From Delphinus delphis (taxonomy: Eukaryota > Chordata > Mammalia > Artiodactyla > Delphinidae): DNA of 64,000 nt. The position numbers and the translations under genes were made by a program. The stretch covers positions 19,227,730-19,291,729 of the forward strand of contig NC_082697.1 in NCBI RefSeq assembly GCF_949987515.2. The letters run 5' to 3'. This document shows positions 1 through 11,639 of the stretch, piece after piece (position 1 is the first letter of the stretch; the number at the start of each line of letters is the position of its first letter). The notes beneath the pieces are model-generated. The model saw nothing but the letters and a program-made list of their open reading frames with translations. It was not told the origin of the DNA and did not search any database.

Positions 1-106
1 GGCCCAGCCGCTCTGCGGCACGTGGGATCTTCCTGGACCGGGGCACGAACCCGTGTCCCCTGCATCGGCAGGCGAACTCTCAACCACTGCGCCACCAGGG
101 AAGCCC
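1..106 (-). mobile_element. CHR-2-type SINE, cut by window edge
   Basis: This is the antisense view of a cetacean tRNA-Glu-derived SINE. The CHR head motif CCACCAGGGAAGCCC, which is the 5' end of the element read on the minus strand, closes the copy at 106. The A/B-box portion (GATCTTCC...GAACCCGTGTCCCC) is well preserved. The tail side lies outside the window, so only about half the element is present. The low divergence suggests a fairly young copy. Confidence 0.88.
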
Positions 107-626
107 GAATTTCCAATATTTTAATTTTACTTTTCTCATGCATTCATTCACTCACTCATTACAATAATAAATATTATTATCGAATAGAGGTTTATACAGA
201 CCTCTACAGCTTCAGCATTTAAGACATAATATTTATAATTAATCTTTAGAAACATGTATCTTTTTTTTTTACATCTTTATTGGCATATAATTGCTTTACA
301 ATGGTGTGTTAGTTTCTGCTTTATAACAAAGTGAATCAGCTAAACATATACATATGTCCCCGTATCTCTACCCTCTTGCGTCTCCCTCCCACCCTCCCTA
401 TCCCACCCCTCCAGGTGGTCACAAAGCACCAAGCTGATCTCCCTGTGCTATGTGGCTGCTTCCCACTAGCTATCTATTTTACATTTGGTAGTGTATATAT
501 GTCCATGCCACTCTCTCGCTTTGTCCCAGCTTACCCTTCCCCCACCCTGTATCCTCAAGTCCATTTTCTATGTCTGCATCTTTATTCCTGTCCTGCCCCT
601 AGGTTCTTCAGGACCACTCTTTTTTT

Positions 627-869
627 TTAGATTCCATATATATGTGTTAGCATATGGTATTTGTTTTTCTCTTTCTGACTTACTTCACTCTGTATGACAG
701 TCTCTAGGTCCATCCACCTCACTACATATAACTCAATTTCATTTCTTTTTATGGCTGAGTAATATTCCATTGTATATATGTGCCACATCTTCTTTATCCA
801 TTCATCTGTCGATGGACACTTAGGTTGCTTCCATGTCCTGGCTATTGTAAATAGAGCTGCAATGAACAT
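627..869 (-). pseudogene. L1 ORF2 extreme C-terminus, frame-shifted piece
   Basis: About 80 codons encode the terminal ORF2 segment, including the [20 protein letters not shown] and [15 protein letters not shown] stretches typical of mammalian L1. It lies downstream, on the minus strand, of the 956-1528 fragment and is separated from it by lost frame. Together they show a degraded ORF2 end within one insertion. It is followed by the L1 3' UTR. Confidence 0.92.
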
Positions 870-955
870 TGTGATACATAACTCTTTTTGAATTATGGTT
901 TTCTCAGGGTATATGCTCAGTAGTGGGATTGCTGGCTTATATGGCAGTTCTATTT

Positions 956-1528
956 TTAGTTTTTAAGGAACCTCCATACTGTTCTCCATAGTGGCTGTAT
1001 CAATTTACATTCCCACCAACAGTGAAAGAGGGTTCCCTTTTCTCCACACCCTCTCCAGCATTTGTTGTTTGTAGATTTTTTGATGATGGCCATTCTGACT
1101 GGTGTGAGGAGATACCTCATTGAAGTTTTGATTTGCATTTCTCTAATGATTAGTGATGTTGAGCATCCTTTCATGTGTTTGTTGGCAATCTGTATGTTTT
1201 CTTTGGAGAAATGTCTATTTAGGTCTTCTGCCCATTTTTGCATTGGGTTGTTTGTTCTTTTGATATTGAGCTGCATGAGCTGCTTGTAAATTTTCAAGAT
1301 TAACCCTTTGTCAGTTGCTTTGTTTGCAAATATTTTCTCCCATTCTGGGGGTTGTCTTTTCATGTTGTTTATGTTTTTCTTTGCTGTGCAAAAGCTTTTA
1401 AGTTTCATTAGGTCCCATTTGTTTATTTTTGTTTTTATTTCCATTTCTCTAGGAGGTGGGTCAAAAAAGATCTTGCTGTGATTTATGTCAAAGAGTGTTC
1501 TTCCTGTGTTTTCCTCTAAGAGTTTCAT
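956..1528 (-). pseudogene. L1 ORF2 C-terminal fragment
   Basis: This open stretch of about 190 codons matches the region of L1 ORF2 protein downstream of the reverse transcriptase. It includes the [14 protein letters not shown] stretch, a NRHFSKE segment, the [18 protein letters not shown] segment and the cysteine-rich block CWRGCGEKG...HCWWECKL near residues 160-175. An in-frame TAA lies at 1553-1555, upstream of the first methionine, and the frame stops after RFLKN. The usual ORF2 protein is over 1,200 residues, so most of it, including endonuclease and polymerase, is missing. It is a dead fragment inside the truncated L1, not a host gene. Confidence 0.93.
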
Positions 1529-1767
1529 AGTGTCTGGTCTTATATTTTGAGTTTATTTTTGTGTATGGTGTTAGGGAGTGTTCTAATTTCATTCTTTTAC
1601 ATGTAGCTGTCCAGTTTTCCCAGCACCGCTTATTAAAGCAGCTGTCTTTTCTCCACTGTATACTCTTGTCTCCTTTATCAAATATAAGGCGACCATATGT
1701 GCGTGGGTTTATCTCTGGGCTTTCTATCCTGTTCCATTGATCTATATTTCTAGAAACATGTATCTTT

Positions 1768-2537
1768 AAAAGGCTAGAGGGTGATTAAAAACTGAGTGTT
1801 GCCATCTGAATATAATATATTCTCCAAATAGTGTGTTAATTTACATAATTGTATGAATCCCGTGGGTGGATTCCCCGCCTGGTCTCATGTTACCATGTTA
1901 AGCAGAGTTGTTTAAATGTGGAAAGCACAATTCCCCTCTCACCTAAACCTTTCTTTGGATGGTCCCTGGATAAACATTGGGTCTTAACCTCTCCTGCACA
2001 TTAGTTTGGATATTAACATTTCAACCAAATAGAGAAGGAAAAACAATTTTTTTTTTAGCTGCATATTTCAAGGAGAGCACTCAGATTCTAGTGGGAAGTT
2101 GACCCTAATCCTTGGCAGTTCACTGTTTCTTCCTCTGAGAATCTTTGTGCTAAAGAGTCTAAGTCCTCAGGACAATTGCCAGGGCACAAAGAAGTCACTG
2201 CTGGCAGATAGTCATAAAAGTTGGGGTTACATTCCTTCATCAGAATTCTTGAAAATGTATCCACCAGATTACCCTAAGGATGAAACCTGCCATGAACATC
2301 TGCCAAAGTCCATTACCTGCAAAAGGGCTTTCTCTCCATTTCAGTGGTAACTCTAATCTGCACATGGATCAGACTAGACTCATAATTATACCATGGGGTT
2401 ATCTAAAGTAGTCAGTCTAGCTCCATCAGCCTTGATCTTTGCCTACTCTTGACCTGGATTCCTCACTTGGGCCAGTCCTATACTCCTGCCATGTCTTTTC
2501 TGGGCAATGTTCTTTCTACTAACACACAACTCTACAA
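1768..2537. other. Unassigned single-copy-like DNA
   Basis: No repeat family, coding exon or RNA gene was recognised. The longest open frame here (2099-2350, plus strand) has no recognisable domain. Base composition is moderately AT-rich. Confidence 0.5.
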
Positions 2538-2640
2538 GCACAGTGGTTCTCAATTCCAGTAGGCACCCAAATCATCTGGAGAACTTGGAAAATGCAGATT
2601 CCTGGAGCTCACACTACACCATGAAGTCAGATGCCCTAAG
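2538..2640. mobile_element. MER5A-like hAT-Charlie fragment
   Basis: It begins with the hAT-type terminus AGTGGTTCTCAATTCCAGT and continues with ATCATCTGGAGAACTTGG and the GATTCCTGGAG wording of MER5A, a non-autonomous DNA transposon. The opposite terminus is not visible. It is diverged, as expected for an ancient eutherian-wide element. Confidence 0.6.
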
Positions 2641-2659
2641 ACCTTGAACTTTGCTCCAA

Positions 2660-2800
2660 GAAACACCCTTCTGCTCCTAAGTTCTGTGAGAATATGGACC
2701 ATGTCGGTCTTGCTTACTGCTTTTGCCCTGCACTAGCCTAGTGCCTAGCTCATGGTAGGCCCTCAAGAACTATTTGGTCAATGAAGAAATTTAGAAAGTC
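2660..2800 (+). mobile_element. LINE-2 3' end
   Basis: It has the L2 tail wording: a 'GTGAGAATATGGACC' block, GCCTAGTGCCTAGCTCATGG, 'TAGGCCCTCAAGAACTA' and a terminal 'TTGGTCAATGAAG', corresponding to the consensus GTAGGTGCTCAATAAATATTTG end. It is ancient and diverged. Confidence 0.6.
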
Positions 2801-2870
2801 AGAAGATTGATGGGTGGCATAGTGGTTCCCATGACTAGTGTATGAAGAATTCTTAGGTGAAGAAATTCCT

Positions 2871-3163
2871 TTTTTAAAAAAATAAATTTATTTATTATTT
2901 TTGGTTGTGTTAGGTCTTTGTTGCTGCACGCAGGCTTTCTCTAGTTGCAGTGAGCAGGAGCTACTCTTTGTTGAGGTGCATGGGGCTCTAGGCACGCGGG
3001 CTTCAGTAGTTGTGGCTTGTGGGCTCTAGAGCACAGGCTCAGTAGTTGTGAGGCACGGGCTTAGTTGCTCTGCGGCATGTGGGATCTTCCCCGACCAGGG
3101 CTTGAACCCGTGTCTTCTCCACTGGCAGGCAGATTCCCAACAAATGTGCCACAAGGGAAGTCT
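2871..3163 (-). mobile_element. CHR-1-type SINE
   Basis: Full-length-style antisense SINE: an A/T-rich tail (TTTTTTAAAAAAATAAATTT), a body of GTTGTGGC...GGGCTT sub-repeats, the tRNA-like promoter block at 3080-3150, and the head GGGAAGTC. Imperfect flanks AGAAATTCCT (2861-2870) and AGGAATTCTT (3164-3173) may be the target duplication. It is more diverged than the CHR-2 copies. Confidence 0.88.
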
Positions 3164-3173
3164 AGGAATTCTT

Positions 3174-4329
3174 ATTAACATGAAGGATGAGTTGAAGAGT
3201 TTCTTTGAGGTTGAATTTGCATTTTTTTGAATAGTCAATAAATATTGCTTTTTTTAAATATAAAAGTACCACACCAGGAAAAAGTACAGTCCATTGTAAC
3301 ATATTCTTTTCCTTTCTTCTTCCCTCCTTCTTTCCATGCCTCTCTCTCTTCCTTCCATCTACCTTTATATATAAATAAAGATCTAGGAAAATGACTTTTC
3401 AATGCTCATTTTTTAAGTGGTGAGATTTTTGGTAACTTTAAAAAAATACTTTTCTGTATTACATGAAAAAATTTTGTAATAATCTAATAATGTATTATCA
3501 AAATAAATTAAAGTCAATAATCATTTAAAATTAAAAAAATGCTCTTTGACAGATCATTTGAGCATTAGAGGTAGTTAATATGTCAGATCTCAAAGTCTGC
3601 CAAAGATGGATGAGAAGACAGAGTGCAGGCATCAGGTCTGGTTGCCATGGTTTGCATCTTCTTCCAAAGAGTTCTCCTGCGAAGGCCCCTGAACTGTATC
3701 TCAGACCACGCTTCCAGCGATCTTCAAAGTTCCCTGTTCTGAACCCAACATCTGGGATCCAACTGGAAGCTATCAGTACCCATGACTCAAGGACACAAGT
3801 ACTCACGACTTTAGGCCCTCTAGGCGCACACGAGGATGAGTAGCTGCATGAGATTCAGGGCAGTGGTAAAAGCTCCTGCACTGAGAGGTAAGCCCTGGAC
3901 TCTCCTGGAGGCCTTTAAGTCTCTGGCATTGGGATCTGCATGTGAAAAGAAAAGAATCGTTTCTGTTTTTAAATAGACCAAGCCATCTTTTGTGGGAGCT
4001 TCTCTGGGGACTTGTCCCTTTGTGCAAGGAAAGAAGGCCACATGGGCTCCTCAGGAAAGAATTGGCCCCAGTCGGATAGCTTAGCTTATATCTCAGCTGA
4101 CCCCTGGACCAACTTTCCACTTTACCCTTTGCAACCGTCTTTCACAGAATCTCAAGCCTTATCGTTGGTTTTCCTTGCTGGTTTCCAAATATATTTTTCT
4201 TGAGAGACTGTTCTACTTAGTGCTCACATTGGGTAACCACACACCTGCATTTTTAAAGCTTCCATGACATGTCTTTCCCTTTCTCCTTGGTAAATCCTAC
4301 TCTGGCACAATCAGTACTATGAATTAACT
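3174..4329. other. Unassigned DNA, AT-rich part then single-copy-like
   Basis: The part from 3240 to 3545 is AT-rich with A and T runs. The part from 3550 to 4330 is more balanced and contains overlapping short open frames on both strands without recognisable domains. No splice-flanked exon or repeat family could be supported. Confidence 0.45.
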
Positions 4330-4740
4330 AGACCCATTTTTCTACCCCCTTTGGCTTACAGGAAAAATACATTTCCCAGCTTCCTTTGCAGTTAGGTGGA
4401 GCCATGTGACTATTTCTGGCTAGCATAATGTGGATAGCAGTGATGTAAGGCAATTTTTGGCTGGCCCCTGAAGTCTCTTGAGATGTCTATATCCAGTATC
4501 TTCATTGTGAAGACGAAGAGGATCCAGTGAAAATCCAGAAGAAGAATTCTGAGGCCCTAAAAAACAGTAGAACTGATTAAACGATGTAGCCTAGGATCTT
4601 AGATCACTGCAGAGAAGAGAGCTGCCTGACTAGGAACATCTGAATTAGACTTTACACAAGCAGGGAGTAAACTTTTATTGTGTTTATCCATTTACACTTA
4701 GAGAATTTTTGTTCCTGTAAAATAAAATAGCCAACTCTAA
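4330..4740 (+). mobile_element. Possible ancient LTR-like repeat, family uncertain
   Basis: It carries wording shared by several mammalian LTR repeats: TTTCCCAGCTTCCTTTGCAG, 'GCCATGTGACTATTTCTGGC', an internal 'GGGAGTAAACTTTTATTGTG' polyadenylation-like end, and 'TTACACTTAGAGAATTTTTG'. Termini and target duplications were not resolved. It could also be a non-LTR medium-reiterated element. Confidence 0.4.
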
Positions 4741-6180
4741 CTAAAACACCTACTCATACTCCAAATCCACTTAAAACATTGCCATCTCTGTCTAGCTCTC
4801 CTGAGGACCACAGGTGAGGTTAATCCAGATTCATGTCTCCCTCTAAAATGTTCTTTTCATAGTATGTTGTAAAACATTTTCTTAGACCCCCTTCCTCTCC
4901 CAATAGACTGGAAGCATTTCAAGAGCAGAGCTTTGTCTTATTCAGCTTTGTACATTTATTGCAGATTACTGTATCTAGAATATTTTAGGATCTCCCGGGA
5001 TCCTAGGACTGTTTGACCAAAGTTTGCGTTCTTGTATATCGCTCCTCAGACAGAGCTAGAGGGGAAGGAACCCAAAGGATCAATGGATCAGAAATGCAAA
5101 TCCAAATCTCAAGTCTTTTTTGTGGTAAACAGGTCTGAGATCCTCAGGGGAGTATTTATATTTTCTGCCTCCTATAACCTCCCATGGACATGCCTACAGA
5201 CAGTTGGCCAAAGGTGGCCAAAGATGGGGGGTGGGTCATTAGAAGTCATGGCTCAGTTTTCCAGAGAAGATGATAAAAGCCAGTCGGGAAGGATCCTAAC
5301 CTCTCTGGATACCAAGGTGAGGAAGTGATTGTGATCTCTTTTTCTGCCCCAAGACCAGGTACCAGCAGTCATGGTGTAGGTTTCCTGCCCAGACATTTTC
5401 TGTTCAAGAACAAAATGTCTTTGTAAGCAGACCAGAGGGGAAGAAACTTCAATGCCCAACTAAAGAGCTAGGAGAGGACACATGGATGTGGTCTGGGAGG
5501 ACCCCTTTCATCCTGCTGCCTATATTCATTCTTCTGGGACATGTTTTTCAGGACTTTCTTGGGCTGGAGGGCTTCAAAGTACAAATGTGGACCCACAGCA
5601 GTTTCCAAGATGTGCTTTTCTCTCTCTCTCTTTTTTTTTTTTTTTTTTTTTTTACTGTAACTCATGGAAAGTCAATGCATTTAGAAACTAAAGTGGTTTT
5701 CTTCAGATGTTCAAGTTACATTTTACTTCCCCAGTTCATCTCTGAAGCTCCTCATCTTCACTGGTCAAGAACTTGTGAAAAAAAAAAAATGGAGAAGAAT
5801 TATCCTCAGTCATTTACCTAGAACTTGGACTGGGTGCAAACAGGTCAAAGGCCAATGCAGCTGTAAGAAATCAGAAAGATGTGGGAGTATTAGAATGCTT
5901 TGCCCCATGGCTATCAGGTTCACAAGCACAAAGACAGGTCTGATGGTGTGTGGAGGCTGTGAGCACCAACGATTGTTTGCAATAAGTGCCTTAAGATCAG
6001 TCCCTGAACTACACTCTGCAAACTCAAGCAATGCTTTATTTTCTGTTTTAGGAAAAGGGTGAAGGGAGTCACAGTTTAGAGTACCTACTGTATGTTAGTT
6101 GCTGTTCATTCATTTAACAACTGTTTATTAAGTGCTTCCCATAAGCTAGCCAGAAAGTTGATTGAGATTTGGTTTCTGAT
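4741..6180. other. Unassigned DNA with poly-T tract
   Basis: No gene was recognised. A weak L2-3'-end-like stretch lies around 4850-4985 (GACTGGAAGCATTTCAAGAG...). A long T tract preceded by TC repeats lies at about 5620-5653. Short open frames crossing the T tract encode phenylalanine or lysine runs and are artefacts. Positions 6090-6130 resemble an L2 tail. Confidence 0.4.
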
Positions 6181-6659
6181 TGGGTTACTGAGTCCAAGCT
6201 CATACTGCTTGCCAAATGCCAGGCTAATAAATCGAGAGACGAGTTGTTGAGGAAAGGAATTGCGACTTTATTTGGAAAAGCAGCAGACTGAGAAGATGGT
6301 GGCCGAGTGTCCCAAAGACCCATCTTACCCGAGTTAGAATTCAGGCTTCTTTTACACTAAAAGAGGAGCAGGTGTGATTGGTTGTTGCAAACTTCTTGGT
6401 CCTGGAATCCTTTGTTCTTGCAGCTGCCCAGCTGTTCTTATAAACCTCCAACAATATAAATGTTATTCTCTGTTCTGCAACTTTTTATCTCTATATGAAT
6501 GGAAAAGTGTTATACCTTTAAAGGTCAGAACCTTGAGAATGGGCTATCCTGTGTATTTCAGGTTATAGGCAACATTCATAACTTGTAGCAAAAGCAATAA
6601 AATACAAAGGTTAAAGAAACAGATCCAAAATGGACTCAGATTTATTTTTCCCTATTACA
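6181..6659 (-). mobile_element. Probable solo LTR of an endogenous retrovirus
   Basis: Read on the minus strand the segment starts TGTAATAGGG and ends near a CA, giving TG...CA termini. It has an internal AATAAAGTCGCAATTCC polyadenylation region and a GAGCTTGGACTCAGTAAC end of the type seen in artiodactyl retroviral LTRs. No second LTR and no internal retroviral genes were seen, so it appears to be a solo LTR left by recombination. A 4-6 bp target duplication was not convincing, so the outer boundary near 6181 is uncertain. Confidence 0.55.
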
Positions 6660-8689
6660 GTTGTAAGGACCTCAAATTCTCCAATTCAATTCAATTTGCT
6701 CTAGTGAGTTATTCATTGAGTCTACTTCATGTTTTCAATGGGCTTTTAAGACACAGAGGTTATCAGTCTAGATCACTGGAACTTGGACCAAATACTTTTG
6801 CACTGGAGATGGCCAGAGAGGATGACTGAAGGTAGAAGATGGAATAAGGGGTGTTCTTGCCAAGAAAGGGGATTCGCTAACAAGTTTAGTTGGGGTCTGA
6901 GAATCCCAAGGCACTAGGAGGTGGAGACAATTTGAGTCATGCTCTAGCTACTGTGTTTTCTGAAGCGTATTCTACAGAACACCAGCCAGCAAGATTCTCT
7001 AGGTAATAGTGTTCTACAATCAAATATATTTGGAAAACTTTGTAAACATATCATGGACATGTATAAGAATGCTCACGTGATATAATAAGGACTTCTAGGA
7101 AATTTTACAGGAAAGAAAAAAATCTGTTCCCCGCTTCCAGCAGCCCCCCACCCCCCAGCCCAGGCCATTCCAGACTTATTCCACAACATATTATTTTGTC
7201 ACTTAATACTTATCCACATTCTATGAATTTGGAATTTTTTTCATCCTATTTTATAAAACATGGAAGCAGTTCAATCTGGAGCACTATCCTGTCCAAAAGG
7301 AGCTTTTAGTGGGTCAAACACATATTTCACAATTATTTTTATTAATGTGCATATTTACTTGGGGCTATAAAGTGTTCATTGTGGGTATATTGTGATTAAC
7401 TCAAAGATGTGTTATGTTACATTATCATATCAATATATCATATGTATTATATCAAGTCCCATGATCATATCTGTCCTCAGGTGAAAATACTTATTATGTT
7501 AAGAGCTCGCACCAGCACTCTGCTTAGGAAAGGAACGGGATCAAGAGAAGACTTTTGGGGATAAGATGAAACCCAAATCAGGCATCATGTTCATCAAAGA
7601 AGGAAAGTGACCACTAATTTGGTTTGGGAAGAGAGAACAAAGAAAGAAATATGTCAAGACAAGAAGTATGCCAAGTGATAAGGTGGAAACCTGGTGCTCA
7701 AGTTTTAGAGTTTTAGTAATTTTTAGTAAATTGGTTTTAACCAATTCAGATTCAACTTCCAGCTGTTTGTGTTGTATAATGTGAATCCTTGCATCGTCCT
7801 AAATTTATTATCAAGGATTTTTATACATTCACACTTTGAATTAATGTTTAATTAGATGGGAATTTAAAAGAGTTCCATGAGTTGGTGCAGAATGAATGGG
7901 GATAAACACTAATGGGCTGAGGATGCTCCAAAGTGAAGTGTTCGGTAGAAGTGGGAGGTTCTCTAGGGAAGTTGTGGGGTTTTTACAGAGCTCTGGAAGT
8001 GCAATGGGGGTTTGACTGATTTTATCTAACTCTTATGGAGGAGGAAAATGTAAATCCACATTTGGTAAGTATATATGATGGGTAGAGATAGAGAGAGATA
8101 AAGAGAGGAATAGAGATACAGATATGGAGATGGAGGTCTTTACAGCACCTTGAAAATCTTATTTTTTAATTATAACTGTTTCATATCTTAGAAAATTTGT
8201 AAAAAGGGGTCTGCTCTGATACCCATGCGTAAGCCAGCAGTAGAAGAGGAGGCAATAGGCTTTGGCACTCAATCTACAGAAGCCCCAGAAGCTGGTTGCA
8301 AGTTTGTGGCCATAGTGAAAAGTAGGGAGAGCCAGGCTCAATTGTCTTCTCAAAACTTGGAATTCTCTTGGGGCTCAAGGATAACTGTGAAGTCCTGTTC
8401 TGGAACCGGAAAGCCAAAATGTTCACGGACAGGGTTACGGAGAAGTAACTAAACAGCACCGAGATAGAGGGAGACATCAGGGGCTGGAGTTCAGTGAGAA
8501 GGGGCTGCAAAGAGTCAAGCAAGTACCTTAGGTTGCATGAAGCAAGATCTACTGTCTAGAATGCAGGAGGTGACAGTCGTTTCCTGCTCTTGGCTGGCCA
8601 GTCCACCTCCTTTCTGGATTTGTGCTTCTTTCTTGGGCATGATTAGTTCCCAGAGATACCTCAGTGAAGTGAAAATCTTTAAAAACTTT
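6660..8689. other. Unassigned DNA
   Basis: No gene or young repeat was recognised in this roughly 2-kb stretch. Local features are a C-run cluster at 7144-7162, AT-rich sequence at 7320-7470, and purine-rich GATAGAGA-type low-complexity sequence at about 8080-8140. Confidence 0.45.
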
Positions 8690-8960
8690 TGATGGCTTCC
8701 CGTTGCACTGAAAATAAATTTTCAGTGGGACCTCTTCCTCCCAACTTACAGGGCCCCTCATACCCTTCCCCTTTTCAGTCCTTTTTCATGTATCCTTGTG
8801 TCTGCCTGAAGTGTTCACCATCTTCTATTTCCCTCTATGGCCCTGTAGACTTCTATTCATCTGTTATATCTTAGATTGGATGTCACTTTTTCAGTTAAGC
8901 TTTCCTTGACCTCCAAGATCAAGTTGTGCTACCCATTTTCATTTCATGCAACCTGTTCCC
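8690..8960 (+). mobile_element. LINE-2 fragment
   Basis: It has the typical L2 order: GATGGCTTCCCGTTGCACTG, a 'GCCTGAAGTGTTCACC' block matching the consensus TGCCTGGAATGCCCTTCC region, then GGATGTCACTTTTTCAGTTA and 'GCTTTCCTTGACCTCC'. Strongly diverged; its remnant frame is broken. Confidence 0.7.
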
Positions 8961-9459
8961 TTCCTGGCATTTAATTCCCAGGGAGGGACCTTACCTTGCA
9001 CTGGCATACATCCTGAAGAACCCAGGAGTGAGCCCTCAGCCTGAAGAAGGCCAGGGGGATTTGAGTAACACCCGCCCAGGTGGCCTCTCTCCACACATTG
9101 GGAGGTCAGCATGTTGGAATGAAACCAAGGGTATTATCAGTTGAGTAGAGTGTTATTTGATCCTCAAAGCCCATGGTCTTTAAACTGAAGTATATATACC
9201 TCTGAAGATTTATAGACATTTTTTCCAAGTGATACATAAAGAATTTTGGTTTTGGATCATCAACTTCCATATGAACCCTTTTCTAATATTTGGTCCAACT
9301 GAATTGGTCCTTGAATTTCTCCTTTTTATTTCACAATCTCCCATTTCCCATGAAAAACAAAAAATAACATACCTTTTACTTATTGAGATTCTTATTATGG
9401 TGCATTATACTAACAAGAAAAACTTACAGGGAACCAAACAAAAGGATAATTCAAAACAT
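8961..9459. other. Unassigned DNA
   Basis: No repeat family or exon was recognised. Moderately AT-rich towards the SINE at 9469. Confidence 0.45.
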
Positions 9460-9468
9460 TAAAAATAT

Positions 9469-9653
9469 GCGGGCCTCTCACTGTTGTGGCTTCTCCCGTT
9501 GCGGAGCACAGGCTCCGGACGCGCAGGCTCAGCGGCCATGGCTCACGGGCCCAGACGCTCTGCGGCACGTGGGATCTTCCCAGACCGGCGCACGAACCCA
9601 TGTCCCCTGCATCATCAAGTGGACTCTCAACCACTGTGCCACCAGGGAAGCCC
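9469..9653 (-). mobile_element. CHR-2-type SINE lacking a poly(A) tail
   Basis: Antisense CHR-2 body running from GCGGGCCTCTCAC to the head GGGAAGCCC. The 9-bp repeat TAAAAATAT flanks it at 9460-9468 and 9654-9662. The normal tail side (poly-T then GCGGTAC) is absent and the element abuts the repeat directly, so it is 3'-truncated. The segment CATCATCAAGTGGAC replaces the usual CATCGGCAGGCGGAC, showing local substitutions. Confidence 0.9.
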
Positions 9654-9662
9654 TAAAAATAT

Positions 9663-10639
9663 TTTTTGATGCTAGATCACTGTGTGATTTTTGTTACCTA
9701 ACTCACTTGTAATAATAACTTGAGCAACGATGGTTGGAGAAGAAGCTTCCATTTCTATGTACTTTCTTTTGTGAACACATTTTCTAAACATTTAACATCT
9801 ACAAAACAAATAAACAAAAAGGGGAATAGAATGATACTAAATGTATCTTTCATGTAATTAGTCATACTCATCTTCAGAAACATCAACAGCCTCATTAAAA
9901 GATACATTTCCAATACAATTGTGTTATTTCTCCTTAATAAATAGTTATCAAAATTTGTAATGTATTTTACATGGGTTATTTTAATCCATGCTTTAGTAAT
10001 TATAAAAATGATATCTACATGGAGGAGAAATTCTTTTTAATACTTAGCACCATATAGCTCTAGGAATTACAAAGTTTAAAAGTAAATTTATATACATATT
10101 TTTGCACCAGATAAATACGATCAATTAAAGGTTTTTAAGCATCAAAATATATTACATGAGCTTAAACGTCTGTGTGGGAAGTGAAATGAAACTATTAGTT
10201 TATGGAGAAAAAGAAAAATGTAAACTATCTGATTGTTACAAGAGGGCTTATTCATTTTTTTCATGGATGATGTGGTTATGAAATTACGATGAGTTTTAAA
10301 TACCCCAGACTACATTTTAAAAAATGTTTCACAGTTTTGCTTAAAAATGTCCACATTCCCAATGTACCCAAAATACTATCCTTTGCCAGGAGGCACCAAA
10401 GTTTCCAGAGTCGTTTTGGAGAGTAAACAAGCAAAAAGTTTGAAGAGCAGTGCTCCAAGGTATGTTCCTGGAAAACTGGAAAGTCAGCCTAGCTCCACCT
10501 CTTTGCAAAGGGTGTCACTAACATGTGGGACGAGTGACACTCCGGGGGGTCTCTCCCACTCAGAATGCCATTCTTTGTCAACTACTCCAGCTCTGGAATG
10601 CACTCACATTGGAGAATCTTCCTTAAGCTGCAGTTTGCA
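9663..10639. other. AT-rich unassigned DNA
   Basis: Roughly 9780-10330 is AT-rich without a clear family. From 10340 to 10640 composition is more balanced and includes an open frame of about 110 codons (10347-10679) with no recognisable domain and no splice context. Confidence 0.45.
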
Positions 10640-10930
10640 AGTCCTCCTTATGGAACATTTCCCTGCCCAGCCTGGCTAGACTGAATGAGGTTCTCTTGAT
10701 AAACACTCTCAGAGACCCCATGCTGCTTGCTTTCTCAGATCCTTTATTATGTTTCATAATTATGCATTTAAAAGGACTTGACCAAAATCCAGTGCTGCCA
10801 GACAGCAAGCTCTGTGAGGGCAGGACCTGACCTGCTTTTACTCATCCTTTTCTCTCTAGCACTGAGCACAGGGATAGACGTTCATAGCAAACTAGTAATT
10901 ATTCATTGAATGACTGGATGAATAAACAAA
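10640..10930 (+). mobile_element. LINE-2 3' end
   Basis: It has the L2 tail order: GCAAGCTCTGTGAGGGCAGG, ACCTGACCTGCTTTTACTC, TCTAGCACTGAGCACAGGG and the terminal TTCATTGAATGACTGGATGA. The part before 10790 is only weakly recognisable. Confidence 0.7.
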
Positions 10931-11639
10931 AGGAAAGCCTTTAAAATGTAAGTCCACTAAGAACAGCAATGCTTTCAGGTATGAATGTTTATTTGTTGTT
11001 TGTTTCCTTATCTTCAAGATTAACTGTGTACTTACTATGTGCCTGTGTATTTAGTTGTGTTACTTGCACTTGGTGGGCAGGAAAGAGTTAAAGGTTTTAC
11101 TCAGTGGTACTGGGAGCAATGGTGGCTCCCGAGGCAGGCAGACTTCAGATGGGGCAGCTACAGCAGTGTTGTCCTGTTGTAAGATCAAGGGAACATCTCT
11201 GGAATGAAGGTGCTGGGGTGCTGGGGACTTGGGTTCAGAGGTTCTTCAAGGTCCACCCTCCCAGGGAAGTCTCTTCTCTTGAATCTAGAAGACCTGGAGA
11301 TGACTCTTTCCACAGTAATAGACATCAGGGCTGGGAGAAGAGATCTGAAACTGTTCAAAATTGTGCAAACACAAAATTAAAAAAATGGAATAAAGACATA
11401 CTTTGAGCTAGAAGCTTCTTCCGTGGCAGCAGCAAGCGTTTCTCCCCTTTAGCATGGTGCTCTCTGTATCTCAGTCGAGGGAAGCTGATCAGACAGGAGT
11501 GCTCCTTTGAGCTCTGACATTCAGCAAGTCAGCTTGGGGCCCTCCAGACAGAGAAAACTAATTTAAGACAAACCTATTCAAAAGAAGATGAAGTGTTAGT
11601 GGCCAGAAGAAAGACATCTGAGCATGATTTAGTGACACT
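10931..11639. other. Unassigned DNA
   Basis: No gene or repeat was recognised. An open frame of 100 codons at 11104-11406 (plus) shows no domain and is probably chance. Confidence 0.45.

Larger units (their letters stand above)
264..1750 (-). mobile_element. 5'-truncated L1 with perfect 17-bp target duplication
   Basis: Read on the minus strand this is the 3' part of a LINE-1: the end of ORF2, the 3' UTR, and a poly(A) tail seen as T10 at 261-270. The direct repeat TAGAAACATGTATCTTT flanks it exactly at 247-263 and 1751-1767, marking one target-primed insertion event. The 3' UTR has the cetartiodactyl wording (AAGCAGAAACTAACACACCA on the minus strand) and a G-run block at 382-409. The element is 5'-truncated and its ORF2 is frame-shifted, so it cannot move on its own. 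The perfect flanking repeat argues for a recent, lineage-specific insertion. Confidence 0.95.

Noticed and set aside
2861..3173. Target duplication around the CHR-1 SINE
   Set aside because: The flanks match at only about 8 of 10 positions, so it is mentioned but not claimed.
6157..6665. GTTG target duplication around the solo LTR
   Set aside because: Four bases match only if the LTR lacks a canonical TG end on one side; too weak to claim.
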